From assembly GCA_963839995.1 (NCBI GenBank), contig CAWIXH010000013.1, positions 209,518 to 273,517 on the forward strand: a stretch of 64,000 bases of DNA, given 5' to 3'. The position numbers were made by a program, and so were the translations under genes. The notes under the pieces are model-generated. The model made no database searches and was not told the origin of the DNA. It saw nothing but the letters and a program-made list of their open reading frames with translations. Shown one piece after another: positions 1 to 9,941 of the stretch; positions within the stretch are counted from its first letter, which is position 1, and each line of letters starts with the position of its first letter. This DNA is from CAWIUB01 sp963839995. GTDB taxonomy: Bacteria > Actinomycetota > Actinomycetes > Mycobacteriales > Jatrophihabitantaceae.

Positions 1-490
1 TATCGCCCGTGGCCCGACTGGAGTTGGTAACCGACACGAAAGCAGACGGCGCGACGATCGCGGCAAGTGCGGTACCCGCCGGAGCAGCGCCGAAGCTGTA
101 GTCGCACCGAACGAGTTCAACCAATCCGTAAAGCAAAGTAGGAGCGAGTCCTGGACTGCTTGAGGCGCTCATAACGGCTTGCCATCCAGCGCGAGTCAGG
201 GTTCCACCGCCGTACAGAATCGGCACCGAGTCGACCGGTACGTCGACATCGACCACGCAGCGTGACCGACTGACCTGCACGCATCTCCGTCGTTCCGGTA
301 CACCCGAACGCGCGGTGGCTGCGCGCGTTATCCAGCTCCGAACGATCGATACCGTGCAGCGTGACGCCATCGCGCTCGGCTGGGATTCGCGCAAGGTCCC
401 GACCAGAAATTGGGGCGGACACAAACGATCTTGCAGGTGAAGCGCGTCGGCGGTCGGTGACATCGTGTGACCGGACGAGGATGGTGCGCC
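1..490. other. Gene-free left edge
   Basis: I see no supported gene in this stretch. Possible frames lack a good start with a ribosome binding site and do not resemble any family I know. The only structure is a copy of the two-block repeat at about 163-232. Confidence 0.5.
163..232 (+). repeat. Two-block intergenic repeat, copy A
   Basis: The left block carries cataacg at 170. The right block carries aatcggca at 218, with a spacing of 48 nt. The right block is one of the weaker matches (cggca in place of cggcg). It lies in the gene-free left edge, downstream of the convergent response-regulator gene. Confidence 0.6.
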
Positions 491-1153
491 TCAGTTCACC
501 GCTCCGCATTGGGCGTGCAGCTCGTTGAGGTAGGCGAGCACGGCGAGCACCCGGCGGTGGCCGTCCTGCCCGTCTGCGATGTCGAGCTTGGTGAGTATGT
601 GCCGCACGTGCGCCTCGACCGTGCGTTCGCTGAGGGTCAGGCGGGTGGCGATGGCGGCGTTGGTCAGGCCCTGCGCCATCAACTCGAGAACGTTGCGCTC
701 ACGCTCGGACAGCCGGGTGAGCGGGCCGCCGTTGACCTGTGCGACGAGGCCGGCGACGACCTTCGGGTCGAGCGCGGATCCCCCGGCGGCGACCCGGGTC
801 GCGGCGGCGAGGAAGTCAGCGACGTCGAGGACCCGGTCCTTGAGCAGATAGCCGAACCCGCCGAGGGTCGCGAGGGTCACCGCGTGGGTGGTCTCGACGT
901 GCTGGGACAGGACGAGGACGCCGATGCCGGGGTGGCGCTCCTTGATCTCGCGGGCCGCGCGGGCGCCCTCGTCGGTGAAGGTCGGCGGCATTCGGACGTC
1001 GAGGACGACGAGGTCGGGTTGCTGCTCGTCGACGGTCTGCCGAAGCTGCTCCGCGGTGCCGAGCGTGCCGATGACCTGGTGGCCGCCGTCGGCGAACAGG
1101 CGCGCCAGACCCTCGCGCAGCAGCGCTTGGTCTTCGACGATCACGACACGCAT
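491..1153 (-). CDS. NarL/FixJ-family two-component response regulator
   Basis: This 220-residue DNA-binding response regulator is the partner of the sensor kinase just upstream on the same strand. The N-terminal receiver domain (about residues 1-120) opens with VVIVEDQ and has the phospho-acceptor aspartate in LVVLDVRMP and the conserved lysine in LLKDR. The C-terminal LuxR-type helix-turn-helix (about 150-205) has LSERERNVLELMAQG and the recognition-helix region SERTVEAHVRHI. The ATG at 1153 has GGAG upstream and lies inside the last codons of the kinase gene (13-bp overlap), so the two are translationally coupled. The regulon is not visible. Confidence 0.93.
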   Translation of the reverse strand: MRVVIVEDQALLREGLARLFADGGHQVIGTLGTAEQLRQTVDEQQPDLVVLDVRMPPTFTDEGARAAREIKERHPGIGVLVLSQHVETTHAVTLATLGGFGYLLKDRVLDVADFLAAATRVAAGGSALDPKVVAGLVAQVNGGPLTRLSERERNVLELMAQGLTNAAIATRLTLSERTVEAHVRHILTKLDIADGQDGHRRVLAVLAYLNELHAQCGAVN

Positions 1154-3179
1154 GGGAACTCCGCGGTCAGCGTGGTGCCGGCACCGGCCCCGCTTCGGAT
1201 GCGCAGCATGCCGCCCTGCGCGGCAACGCGATCGACAAGCCCGGTGAGGCCGGAGCCCGCGCTGGCCGACGCACCCCCGACGCCGTCGTCGACGACGGAC
1301 ACGACGAGCCGGCCGTTGTGGCGGGCGGCGCTCAGGACGACCTTGGTGGCGTGCGCGTGCCGCACCGCGTTCGTGAGACCTTCGCAGGCGGTGAAGTAGG
1401 CGGCCGTTTCGATGTCGGGGGTGGCCCGCGGGCCAGAGGTCCGAACCTCGACCGGGAGCGGCGCCCGGCTCGCGAGATCGCGCAGCGCCGACCCGAGGCC
1501 GGCGTCGAGCTGCGCCGGCCGCAGCCCGCGCGCCAGTTCACGCAGCTCGTCGATCGCGAGGGTGATCTCCGCGACCGCCCCCTCCAGCGCCTGCGACACC
1601 TCAGGCGCGGCGGGTCCGAGGGCGTGTTGGGCGTGCCGCAGGGCGAGCCCGATCGAGACGAAGCGCTGCTGGGCGCCGTCGTGCAGGTCGCGTTCGATCC
1701 GCGTGCGCTCCGCGTCCGCGGCAGCGACTATTCGCGTCCGCGAGGCCTGCACCTCGGCCAGCTGACGGCGCAGCTCTACCCGCAGGCGGGCGATCTCGAT
1801 CGCCAGCCCGCCGGCCTCGACGAGCTGCCGGAGCAGCGCGGGCTGCTCCCGACTTGTCGTGCTGTGCAGCACCTGTCCGAGCGGCTGGCCGCCTCGCTCG
1901 ATCGGTACGCGCTCCCGCGGGTCGTCGGGCGCGTCCGCAACGGGCTTGCCCTGCGCGTCGACATAGAGCTGGCTCTCGGGGAGGTAGAAGTGCAGCTCGA
2001 GGGTCGGATCCGCGAGCAGCTCGCGCAGCAGCGCTTCGACGCCCTCCGGTGCCGCGCGGCCGGCGCGCAGGTCGTCGAGGAAGCCCGTCATGCGATGCAG
2101 TGCGTCGTAGCGAGCCCGGTTGAACCGTCGATCCACCGCGTCCTGGACCCGCGCGCGCACCGGACGGAACGCGATCGCGACGACGAGCGTGGCGGCCGCG
2201 GTCGTCCACGGCGAGCCGCGACCGAGCGCCGTACCGAGCAGCAACACCGTGGCGGCGAACGCGCCGGTCAGGACGGCGGTCACTGACGCGTACACCAGCG
2301 TCCGGTTGATGACCACGTCGATCCCGTACAGCCCGCGCCGCAGGATCGCGAAGCCCGCAGCCAGCGGGAACGCGGCGAACGCGAAGCCGAGCACGGCCAT
2401 CCGGGCCGGCAGACCACCGTGCGGCCAGAAGAACCAGGTACTCATGTCGAGGGCGGTCACGATCGCCGCAACCGATCCGACCGCCACCACCAGCTTGAGC
2501 TGCTGCCGAACCACCGCATTCCCTCGCCGCCGGCGGACGACCAGCGCCACCGCCCCGGCCAGGAGCCCGCCGAACACGAACAGCCAGCCGGCAAAGTCGA
2601 TCGCGTCCATCGCGCCGCGAGTCCCGGGGACGCCGAACGGGTTCGACACCGCCGCGAACGGCGCGTCATACCTGCCCGGGCGGAAAGTGCCGGCGATCAC
2701 CAGCAGCGCCATGCCGGCCACCAGTCCTGCGAGCACCGGCCGCCAGCGCCGGGACGGCAGCCGCCCGTCAGGGAACAGCAGCACCGCGAGATGCCGAACC
2801 ACCCTGCGACCTCCTCTCCCATCACGGTGTTGATCACGACTGCTGCCGTCGATCCCGGCAGGTGATGTGCGGTGTTCAGGTCGACGTCCGCGTACTGCCA
2901 CGTGATGAGGTGGACGCAGATAAGCAAGCCGGTAACGCAGAAGACCAGACCGATGCGGTTGCCCGGAACGCGCCACGCGACGATCGCGCCGACCGACGCG
3001 AAGGTGAGCCCGAGCAGCAGGAACGCGCCGCCGCCGATGCCCGCGAAGATGTCGTCCGGCTGCGTCGCCAGGATGTCGCTCGGCCCGATCGCGAGCAGCA
3101 CCGCCGTCGGCACCGCGAGGACGACGCAGGCCAGCCACATCAGCGCGGCGGCTCGACGCGCCGTCACCCGGGCCCGCAT
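1141..3179 (-). pseudogene. Two-component sensor histidine kinase (HisKA_3), one base missing
   Basis: This membrane sensor kinase is paired with the NarL-type regulator. An N-terminal part starting at ATG 3179 has several membrane helices. After about residue 130 the frame changes near 2790: the minus strand reads ggcatctcgcg, and one extra C gives a smooth WFGILAVLLFPDGRLPS. The region is 2,039 nt, so one added base makes 2,040 nt (679 residues). Further membrane helices follow, then the HisKA_3 dimerisation box with phospho-histidine in ERDLHDGAQQR, the N-box TNAVRHAH and glycine boxes DDGVGG and GSGLTGL. All catalytic motifs lie downstream of the break. This is either a recent pseudogene or a one-base consensus error; I cannot tell which. 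Confidence 0.85.
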
Positions 3180-3236
3180 TGGGCCAGTGTCTCAGCGCGA
3201 ATGACCACCGCCAAGCGTGCTGGCACTGCGCGGGTA

Positions 3237-3923
3237 TCAGTGCTGGCGCTGACCGAAGCTCACCGGGATCTTTGCAGGGGACGAAGCGCCGGGCACGAGC
3301 GCGGCTACGCCGGCGGGCAACGGCGCCAGATAGATGAGGGCGGGTACGACGTCGCGGGCGACAACGAACTGCCCGATCAAGAACAACCCGACGACGGCTG
3401 CAAACCAGCCGGTCCAGCGGCTCAGGACGCGCGACACCGCAATGCGCACCCCGAACATCAGCACCGCGACGCCGAACAGCAGCCCGGCAGCGCCGAGCAG
3501 TCCGCCATCGGCCCACCCGGTGACGTCCGCGTACCACTTCGGAATCCGGACGCCGGAGTGAACGGCATCGGCCACCCGGACCGTCACAGTGAGCCGGTAC
3601 GCCAGGTTCGCGATCCAGACGGCGGACCCGGCAACGACAAGCGCTGTGGCGACTGCCGGAAGCGCCGACCCCGGCGCGGCCCGATCCAGCACGCGCGCCA
3701 GCATGGCAAGTCCGGCAAGGGTGCCGCCGATACCGACGGCGAACATCCAGTTCGCGAACTCCCACGCGCCCTCGTGGTCGGCGATCAACAGCACCGCCCG
3801 GTCCGGTCTCGCCGTCCAGATCGAGGACAGGCCCGGGTACAGCGCTGCGACCGCCGCGCAGCAGAAACCGAGCACGAGGGCCGCCCCGACGCCGAGCAAC
3901 GCCCGCGGGCCATCTTCAGTCAC
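3237..3923 (-). CDS. Multi-pass membrane protein, function unknown
   Basis: The protein is about 228 residues with roughly six hydrophobic helices separated by short polar loops and no recognised enzymatic motif. I chose the GTG at 3923 because the protein becomes hydrophobic soon after it and AGGA lies about 10 nt upstream; an in-frame ATG at 3977 would add a polar leader. It is 57 nt upstream of the kinase gene on the same strand and may be co-transcribed with the two-component system. It is divergent from the operon starting at 4082. Confidence 0.7.
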   Translation of the reverse strand: MTEDGPRALLGVGAALVLGFCCAAVAALYPGLSSIWTARPDRAVLLIADHEGAWEFANWMFAVGIGGTLAGLAMLARVLDRAAPGSALPAVATALVVAGSAVWIANLAYRLTVTVRVADAVHSGVRIPKWYADVTGWADGGLLGAAGLLFGVAVLMFGVRIAVSRVLSRWTGWFAAVVGLFLIGQFVVARDVVPALIYLAPLPAGVAALVPGASSPAKIPVSFGQRQH

Positions 3924-4081
3924 CGTCGCATCCTCGCGCCCGACTGGGCGGTGCCGGCAACTGTGCCGGCACTGCATCGGCGGTGCGTACTGGCACTGAT
4001 CCAAGTCACGTGCTCGCGCCGATGTGCGCTCGGGGCTGCTCCTCCTACCGTCGCTGCACAGGTTCGCACCAAGGAGGAGAC

Positions 4082-4732
4082 ATGACCCGCACAACCAGCG
4101 ACACCCGCGCCATCGACCTCGGGCCCAAGCCGCCGGCGGATCAGATTCGGACGGCCGGGAGCGCGTGCGCGCTCGGTGCCCTCGTTCTGTTCGCCGGTGC
4201 AGTCGCCACCCAGATCATGCAGGCGTCGACGAGCGTCTCGGACCAGTTGTGGCGCTACCCATGGAGCAGCCGCACCGCCGTGATCGCCTGGGTGGTATTC
4301 GGCACGATGGAAGTGCTCGTCCTGACCGGCGTGCTGGCCTGGCGGCGCAGCGGGGTCGCCGGATCGGGCCGCGCAGCGCAGGTCGGTTTGCCGCTCGCCG
4401 CGGTCGGCACGGCGCTCATCGTCGCCGGCCACTTCGCGTCGATACCGGTCCGCAACCAGACGATCGACGAGACCGGAGCGCAGCTCGTCAGCGCGATCTT
4501 CGGTGCCGGGACGGTGCTCTCGGCCGTCGGTCTCGCGCTGGCCGGCTGGGCCACTCTGCGGGCGGGCGTGTGGCAGGACTGGCGGCGCTTCCTGCCGCTC
4601 ACCATCGGCGTGGTAACGACCGCGCTGATCGGCGTGGGGCTCACGAAGGCGCTACCAACCGGCGTGGCCGTGTACTCCCTCGGCTTCGCCATCCTCGGGA
4701 TCGCCCTGATTCAAGAGCGGCGCACGCCGTGA
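4082..4732 (+). CDS. Multi-pass membrane protein, function unknown
   Basis: The protein has 216 residues. A polar N-terminus of about 30 residues is followed by about six hydrophobic segments (for example ALGALVLFAGAVATQI and VIAWVVFGTMEVLVL). ATG 4082 is preceded by a strong AAGGAGGAGA, which decides the start over upstream in-frame codons. It is the first gene of a three-gene operon divergent from the two-component locus; its stop overlaps the start of the next gene. I do not recognise the family. It may be a target or accessory of the neighbouring sensor, but that is inference from position only. Confidence 0.8.
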   Translation: MTRTTSDTRAIDLGPKPPADQIRTAGSACALGALVLFAGAVATQIMQASTSVSDQLWRYPWSSRTAVIAWVVFGTMEVLVLTGVLAWRRSGVAGSGRAAQVGLPLAAVGTALIVAGHFASIPVRNQTIDETGAQLVSAIFGAGTVLSAVGLALAGWATLRAGVWQDWRRFLPLTIGVVTTALIGVGLTKALPTGVAVYSLGFAILGIALIQERRTP

Positions 4733-5298
4733 TGCCCGGGCGCTCGGCGGACCGTCACGTGACGGGCTGGGCGGGCTGGTGCCTGCGCCTCGCCGGCGCG
4801 AGCGGCATCGTCAACGGCCTCGGGTTCGGCGGCTTCACGATTCCCGCGATGGTGAGCATCGGCCAAGGACGAGGCATCCTCTACACCTTCGGAAATCCGA
4901 CCTACGGCAACGGCCCGTTCGACCGGATCGGAATCCCGACGTCCGTGCCGCTGCTGGCCGGCTTTCTCGCGGCCTGCCTCGTGCAGGTCCTCGGCGGCGT
5001 CCTGCTGCTGGTGCCACGCCGCTCGGGAATCGCGGTCACCTTCGCGGGGTTGCTGCTCGGCGCGCCGTTCTGGTGGGGATTCGATCTACCCCTCGCCTGG
5101 CTCAACGCGGCAATGGTGGTCGGGTTCCTGATGCTCGCGCTCTTGGTGCTGGCGTGGGGTGCCCGACGAGCCACGAACCCGGAACCCGGCACTCCCGGGG
5201 CGGCACGTCCGGACCAATATCGACCGGCAGCTCCTGACAAGCGAGTTCCAGGGCAGCAGCGACAACCTCTGCGAAACCCTCCAGTGAATCAACCGTAG
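4732..5298 (+). CDS. Multi-pass membrane protein, function unknown
   Basis: The protein has 188 residues with about four membrane helices (for example VPLLAGFLAACLVQVLGGV and MVVGFLMLALLVLAWG) and a polar, proline-rich C-terminal tail of about 40 residues. The ATG shares one base with the TGA of the preceding gene, which points to coupled translation and a shared complex or pathway. The N-terminal helix contains a glycine-rich stretch, GLGFGGF. No family is recognised. Confidence 0.78.
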   Translation: MPGRSADRHVTGWAGWCLRLAGASGIVNGLGFGGFTIPAMVSIGQGRGILYTFGNPTYGNGPFDRIGIPTSVPLLAGFLAACLVQVLGGVLLLVPRRSGIAVTFAGLLLGAPFWWGFDLPLAWLNAAMVVGFLMLALLVLAWGARRATNPEPGTPGAARPDQYRPAAPDKRVPGQQRQPLRNPPVNQP

Positions 5299-5307
5299 GA
5301 GGCATCA

Positions 5308-5838
5308 ATGTTCTGTAGCCCGAAACACGCCGCGTCCCGACTGCTGCTACTGGGTGTCGCGCTCGCGGCGGCCGCGCTAGCTGTGGACGCCCAGCCCGCC
5401 TCGGCCGCCACGCCGGAGCACGTCCAGCTGATCGTCACAGCACCCCCGCTCGACCTGCCCGCAGGCACTCTGTGTGATTTCGCCTATCACCAGGCGGCGT
5501 CGTACACCCGGAACCGCACGCAATTCTTCGACAGCGCCGGAAACCTCGTCCGAATCGAGGATCTGAACGATGTGACAGTCGTGCACCGCAACGTCGACAC
5601 CGGATACACCCTGGTCGAAGAGGATCACTACGCGGCTCACGTCGACTTCGCCAGCGGCGTCGTCAGGGTAACCGGCCAGAGCTGGGCGCTGCGCGATGAG
5701 GCCGGTCGGCTCGTCCTGGCCGGAGCGGGCCTGCTCACCATCGACCTCTTGACCGAGGCGCTCCTGACGCAGACGCCCAACGTCAAGGACAGTCGCCAGA
5801 TCTTCTGCCCCGCGCTCGGCGGCGCCCCGGCACCCTGA
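5308..5838 (+). CDS. Secreted protein with Sec signal peptide, function unknown
   Basis: The protein has 176 residues. It has a positively charged start, a hydrophobic core rich in Leu and Ala, and a likely signal-peptidase site after AQPASA. The mature part has two cysteines (CDFAYHQ and IFCPALGG) that could form one disulfide. ATG 5308 has TAGGAGGC at a good distance and begins 9 nt after the previous stop, so it is the third gene of the operon. Pairing of two membrane proteins with an exported small protein suggests an envelope function. No catalytic motif is seen. Confidence 0.8.
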   Translation: MFCSPKHAASRLLLLGVALAAAALAVDAQPASAATPEHVQLIVTAPPLDLPAGTLCDFAYHQAASYTRNRTQFFDSAGNLVRIEDLNDVTVVHRNVDTGYTLVEEDHYAAHVDFASGVVRVTGQSWALRDEAGRLVLAGAGLLTIDLLTEALLTQTPNVKDSRQIFCPALGGAPAP

Positions 5839-5841
5839 GGT

Positions 5842-6306
5842 TCATGCCCGCGACGCCGCACAACGCGACGCCAGCTGAAGATCAAACCGTTGGCCGTTTC
5901 CCGGCGCAACAAACAACACAGAACAACCTCGCCGTTCGGCGCGGCCCGATACCGTCGCGTTCGACGATGTCGCGTCGCTCCAGCACGGGCGGGCCGAAGA
6001 TTGCGATCTTCTCCTCGAACGCCGCTGCGGAGAAGGCCCGCGGATCCAGGCCGCCGCCGGGCGGTGATGGCGGTACTTGCCCTCGTAGCGTCGCTCTGCG
6101 TCGGGCGGTTCGATGCCGAATGATCCGCACCGCCTCCGCATGCCGGTCGGCACGCTCGGCGCCGACTGACGATCCGCCCGTGCAGGGGTGCCAGCCTCCC
6201 TGGGACTGGCCCGCCAACACCCTCGTCGCCGGGCCACGGTCCGGTGCAGCCTTGCCTCGATGAGCAAGACCTTGGGGTTTGCGCAGCACCGCGCCATACT
6301 GCTGCG
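5842..6306 (-). other. Degenerate coding remnant, family not recognised
   Basis: There is no intact gene here. On the minus strand, neighbouring frames give short protein-like pieces that would join only across frameshifts: GIEPPDAERRYEGKY in one frame and GLDPRAFSAAAFEEKIAIF in another, between about 6150 and 5930. This looks like a decayed gene with several indels. I cannot name the family. Confidence 0.3.
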
Positions 6307-6674
6307 GTGAGCGGTCTGACGCATGTGGCGCTTGCGGCCTCTGATCCTGCGCGCTCGCTGGAGTTCTATCGCGACGTCATCGGGGTCGACGGCCAGGTAC
6401 GGGCGGAGGGCGGTTTCGTTATCAGCACAACCAACCGCGCCGCCTTCACCTCTATTCAGAGGCAAGCCGCCAACGGGTCCCGGCGACTTCCATTTCGGCG
6501 GGCCCATTCCGAACGCCGAGGCGGTCCGACAGGCACGCGAGCGATTTCGATCAATGGGGGCTGGTCGAGCACGACTGGTCCGACGAGCCGCGGCACACGT
6601 CGGTCAAGGTCATCGACCCAGACGGCTATGTCGTCGGGGTCGCCTGGGAGCCCGACCATGAAGTCAGCCGATAG
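6307..6674 (+). pseudogene. Glyoxalase/VOC-family protein, two frameshifts
   Basis: From GTG 6307 the sequence reads a typical vicinal-oxygen-chelate start (GLTHVALAASDPARSLEFY), then needs a frame change near 6450 to continue as RGKPPTGPGDFHFGG. A second change near 6543 gives DQWGLVEHDWSDEPRHTS and VKVIDPDGYVVGVAWEP before TAG. Removing two bases gives 366 nt, the right length (121 residues) for a small VOC protein. Both shifts go the same way. The substrate is unknown. Either the gene is dead or the consensus has two extra bases. Confidence 0.75.
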
Positions 6675-6699
6675 ACCACGGCGCAGGCGCCGGCAATAC

Positions 6700-6770
6700 G
6701 ACCGCGCATAATGTCGCCGGGTCGATCCGAACCCGGGCCCGACTGGCCGCTCGGGATTCGGCGATACCCT
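6700..6770 (+). repeat. Two-block intergenic repeat, copy B
   Basis: The left block is cgaccgcgcataatg, with cat at 6707. The right block is ggattcggcgata, with attcggcg at 6756. The spacing is 49 nt. It lies between the VOC pseudogene and the HAD gene. Confidence 0.8.
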
Positions 6771-6912
6771 CATGCCGGCGGTCACTATGGGTGATCGCGT
6801 TCGCCGAGTCGTCCCAGGCGGTCTAGGCAGGTGAGCCAGCGAACTGACCGGCTATTGATCCGCGGAAGACGAGGCGCTTTCAGGCTCGGGTTCCCTTCGC
6901 GAGGATGGGCAC

Positions 6913-7566
6913 ATGACGCGCTGGGCAACCTTCGACTGTTTCGGCACCCTGATCGACTGGCGCCACGGCATCACGTCCTCGGCCGAGCTGCTGTGGCCCG
7001 GCCGCGGCCAGGACGTGCTCGACGCCTACCACCGGCACGAGGCCGCCGTGCAGTCCGAGAACCCGGATCGGCGTTATCGCGATGTGCTGGCCGAGACGCT
7101 CCGGCGCAGCGCCGCCGAGCTCAACCTCGACCTGATCCCCGACGACGCCACGGTGCTCGCCGCCACCATCCCGTACTGGCCGGTGCTCCCCGACACCCGC
7201 CCGGCACTGGCCGAACTGCGCGCCGCCGGCTGGCGGCTTGCCCTGTTGACCAACTGCGACCGCGACATCATCGCCCACACCCAGCGCCGGCTGCGCGTAC
7301 CGATCGACGTGGTGATCACCGCCGAGGACGTCGGCGCGTACAAACCGGCACACGACCACTTCATCCGCTTCCGGGACACCTTCGGAGCCGGCAGCCAACG
7401 CTGGGTCCACGTAGCCCAAAGCCACGTCCACGACATCGTCCCAGCGCACGAGCTAGCCATTCCGAGCGTGTGGATAAATCGCCGGGGTGAGACCGCCGAC
7501 CCGTCGATCGCCGGCGCCGTGCTCCCCAACCTAACCGAGCTGGCAGCGATGCTGCAGCGCCTTTAG
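6913..7566 (+). CDS. HAD-superfamily hydrolase (haloacid dehalogenase type II-like)
   Basis: The protein has 217 residues. Motif I is ATFDCFGTLIDW with the nucleophile Asp at residue 8; motif II is the Thr in ALLTNCD; motif III is the Lys in GAYKPA. The cap insert between about residues 15 and 85 is that of subclass I HADs. The equivalent of motif IV is weak: HVAQSHVHDIVPA has the late Asp but not the usual tandem acids, as in L-2-haloacid-dehalogenase relatives. ATG 6913 has GAGGATGGG upstream. It is a cytosolic phosphatase or dehalogenase; the substrate cannot be called. Confidence 0.85.
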   Translation: MTRWATFDCFGTLIDWRHGITSSAELLWPGRGQDVLDAYHRHEAAVQSENPDRRYRDVLAETLRRSAAELNLDLIPDDATVLAATIPYWPVLPDTRPALAELRAAGWRLALLTNCDRDIIAHTQRRLRVPIDVVITAEDVGAYKPAHDHFIRFRDTFGAGSQRWVHVAQSHVHDIVPAHELAIPSVWINRRGETADPSIAGAVLPNLTELAAMLQRL

Positions 7567-7954
7567 CTGGCACCTGCTCGATCTGGATCGTCTTGTAGAC
7601 GCTACCTCGCACCCAACGCATCGACGCTCATGAGTCGCCTGCCGCCGAAAGTCCATTTACAACATCCGGTCACGCCGCAGTCACGTGCGCTCATGAGCCT
7701 TTTTCTGCATGGACTGGTGTCGTTCTAGTTGACGAGCGTGATTGGCCCGGATCGATCGGTAGGCGCTGGCGACATCCGCACGAGCGCACGACGTCGCGCT
7801 CGTGGGTGGGTTCCTGCTCCAAGCGCGGGTGCGGTTCGCGTATCGCTGCAGGTGCGTTCGCGCCGAGGTCCGAATGCCATCTGCTCACCAGTGATCGAGC
7901 GTGAGCCGCCCGGCTTCGCGCGGGCTGGCCTCTTCGCGGTGGCAGGGTTGGGGC
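7567..7954. other. Intergenic stretch
   Basis: I see no supported gene, repeat copy or terminator here. Frames on both strands lack family resemblance and plausible starts. Confidence 0.4.
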
Positions 7955-8685
7955 ATGTCGCTGCAGGGACGCGTCGGAGTGGTCACTGGCGCCGGCCGAG
8001 GCATCGGACGCGAGATTGCGCTCGCCCTCGCCGTGGACGGTATGTCACTGCTGGTGCTGGCGCGAACGGGTGATCAGGTCCGTGCCGTTGCGGAGGAGAT
8101 CACGCAGCGGCACGGCGTCCGCTGCTTGCCAGCTGCCGTCGACGTGACGGATGTTGCGGCTGTGGAACGGGTCGTGCTGCACGCCGAACAACACCTCGGC
8201 ACTGTGGACTTGCTGGTCAACAACGCGGGAGTGATCGAGCGGGAGGAAGTCCCGTTCTGGGAGGCTGACCTCGACGAGGTATGGCGCGTGATCGAGACGA
8301 ATCTACGCGGCCCGCTGCTGATGACGCGTGCCCTTCTGCCGGCAATGGTCCAGCGCGGACGCGGCCACGTCGTCAACATCACCAGCCGCGCCCGTGCGGC
8401 GACCCGGACGGCATGTACACCGGATACGCGGTCTCCAAGCGTGCCGTGTCCGTCTTCACCGAATGCCTCGCCGCCCCGCTCGCCGGTACAGGCGTCGTGG
8501 TCGTCGACGTGTTGCCCGGACTGGTCCGGACGCAGATGACCGAATCGATGCCCACGTGGGATAACGTCGCGGACTGGGACAACGCGTCTGCAACCGCGAC
8601 CGTCGTCGTCGACATCGCCCGCGGCCGATACGACGACTGCGCGGGCACGATCCTGGACGCCGTCGAGCTCGGGCGATCACGGTGA
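7955..8685 (+). pseudogene. Short-chain dehydrogenase/reductase, one base missing
   Basis: From ATG 7955 a classical SDR begins: the NAD(P)-binding TGAGRGIG, the NNAG motif and an active-site Ser in NITSRA. Near 8395 the frame changes; the rest is GMYTGYAVSKRAVSVFTE, with the catalytic YxxxK, and a normal C-terminus to 8685. The region is 731 nt, and one added base gives 732 nt (243 residues), the usual SDR length. All catalytic residues are present, so the break is recent or a consensus error. The substrate is unknown. Confidence 0.85.
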
Positions 8686-8689
8686 TCGT

Positions 8690-8990
8690 CACGGGCTGGC
8701 GCGAGGTGTCCCGCGCCCTGCAGTCCCTTGTAAGCGCGCTCGGCCTGCCGCGGTAGCCACCGGAGCACGACGGGGTGGCTGGTCGCGCGCTACCCGTCGA
8801 TCGGTGCGATCCATCGCACGGCGCGAGCGTGCACGGAGCGATCGATATGTGGCGCGATACTTAGCCTCGGCCCAATCCCGCATGTCGCCCGCTCATCGAG
8901 ACCGTCCATCGGACGGGGCTTACGGGACTGAACGTGTGGGATTGGCCGTGCCAGCTGGTCGAGGAGCGTTCGGCTAGTGAGAAGCCCGGC
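8690..8990. other. Intergenic stretch
   Basis: No supported gene. On the minus strand at about 8770-8850 there is cacatatcgatcg, which resembles the left block of the two-block repeat, but no convincing right block follows. Confidence 0.35.
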
Positions 8991-9002
8991 ACTGGATCAT
9001 TG

Positions 9003-9308
9003 GGGTGGAGCACCGGGCCGAATCCGCAGTTCGCCTATCAGACAGCAGGAACAGCCGCTGCCTACCGGTCCTCGAAGACGGCGCTGAACGCGCTGACGGT
9101 GTACTAGGCGCAAGCCCTCGCCGCGGACGGTTTCAAAGTCAACGCGCTCGCTCCCGGCCTGCGAGCCACCAACCTCAACACGCGCGCCGCCGCCAGCGAC
9201 GGCGACCCGGCGGGGGCAGCAGCCGGCGTCGTCTGACTGGCGCTGCTCCCGGACGACGGCACGACCGGCCAGTTCTTCTCGTGGGACGGCAGCGCCGTGC
9301 CGTGGTGA
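9003..9308 (+). pseudogene. SDR C-terminal fragment with two in-frame stops
   Basis: One frame reads as the second half of an SDR: AYRSSKTALNALTVY (the YxxxK active-site region), FKVNALAPGLRATNLNTR and PDDGTTGQFFSWDGSAVPW. It is interrupted by TAG at about 9105 and TGA at about 9234 and has no N-terminal half. No compensating indel is needed, so unlike the SDR upstream this is a truly dead remnant. Confidence 0.8.
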
Positions 9309-9431
9309 GCTGGCCCGCACGCCGGGAACGGAGCGCACGCCCTAACGGGATCGATCGGCGTTTGGTAGGTGATGCAGCAGATCGGCCGCGCCGTGCGTTG
9401 AGGAATGCGATCGTACGGCGAGAGGGTGCTG

Positions 9432-9941
9432 ATGGAGTTCCGCGAGTACGTACGTACGCAGCGTCCGGCGCTCATGCGGTTCGCGACGGTGCTCACCGGG
9501 CAGACCTGGCTAGCCGAGGACGTGGCCAGTGACGCGTTGGGCCGGGCGTTCGAGCGATGGGACGGCATCGCGGCGATGGCGCATCCGCATGCCTACGTCA
9601 GGCGAATGGTGGTCAACGAGTACCTGTCTTGGCGGCGACGGCTGCAGCGCAGTGCGCTGTACTCCGATCTGCACGAGCACGGCGCGGATGTCACGGACGG
9701 CACCGACGAGCACGCCGAACGCGACGCGATGATCGCCTTGCTCGATCGGCTGCCGCGCCGGCAGCGCGCCGCCGCTGTCCTGCGCTACTACCTCGGGCTG
9801 TCAGACGCCGAGGTGGCGGCCGAACTCGGCTGCCGGCAGAGCACCGTCCGCAGCCAGATCTCGCGAGCGCTCGCCGCGCTTCGCATCGATATCACCGAAC
9901 CCAACGGCTACCGAGCCGGCGAGTCTCTGGAGTCACGATGA
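9432..9941 (+). CDS. SigE-family ECF RNA polymerase sigma factor
   Basis: The protein has 169 residues. Region 2 (about 5-75) includes RFATVLTG, LAEDVASDALGRAFERW and AYVRRMVVNEYLSWRRR; region 4 (about 100-160) includes LPRRQRAAAVLRYY and the helix-turn-helix DAEVAAELGCRQSTVRSQ. Spacing and motifs match the SigE subfamily of actinobacterial ECF factors. ATG 9432 has GAGAGGG upstream. Its stop overlaps the ATG of the next gene, whose product is a membrane protein and probable regulatory partner. Confidence 0.92.
   Translation: MEFREYVRTQRPALMRFATVLTGQTWLAEDVASDALGRAFERWDGIAAMAHPHAYVRRMVVNEYLSWRRRLQRSALYSDLHEHGADVTDGTDEHAERDAMIALLDRLPRRQRAAAVLRYYLGLSDAEVAAELGCRQSTVRSQISRALAALRIDITEPNGYRAGESLESR

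Noticed and set aside
3180..3765. Continuation of the sensor-kinase reading frame far upstream of 3179
   Set aside because: It opposes the hydrophobic coding frame of the membrane protein and is Arg-rich without family resemblance. The real kinase N-terminus lies in another frame and starts at 3179.
8770..8850. Minus-strand repeat copy
   Set aside because: A cacatatcg-type left block is present, but the expected right block reads gatcgacggg, too different to count.
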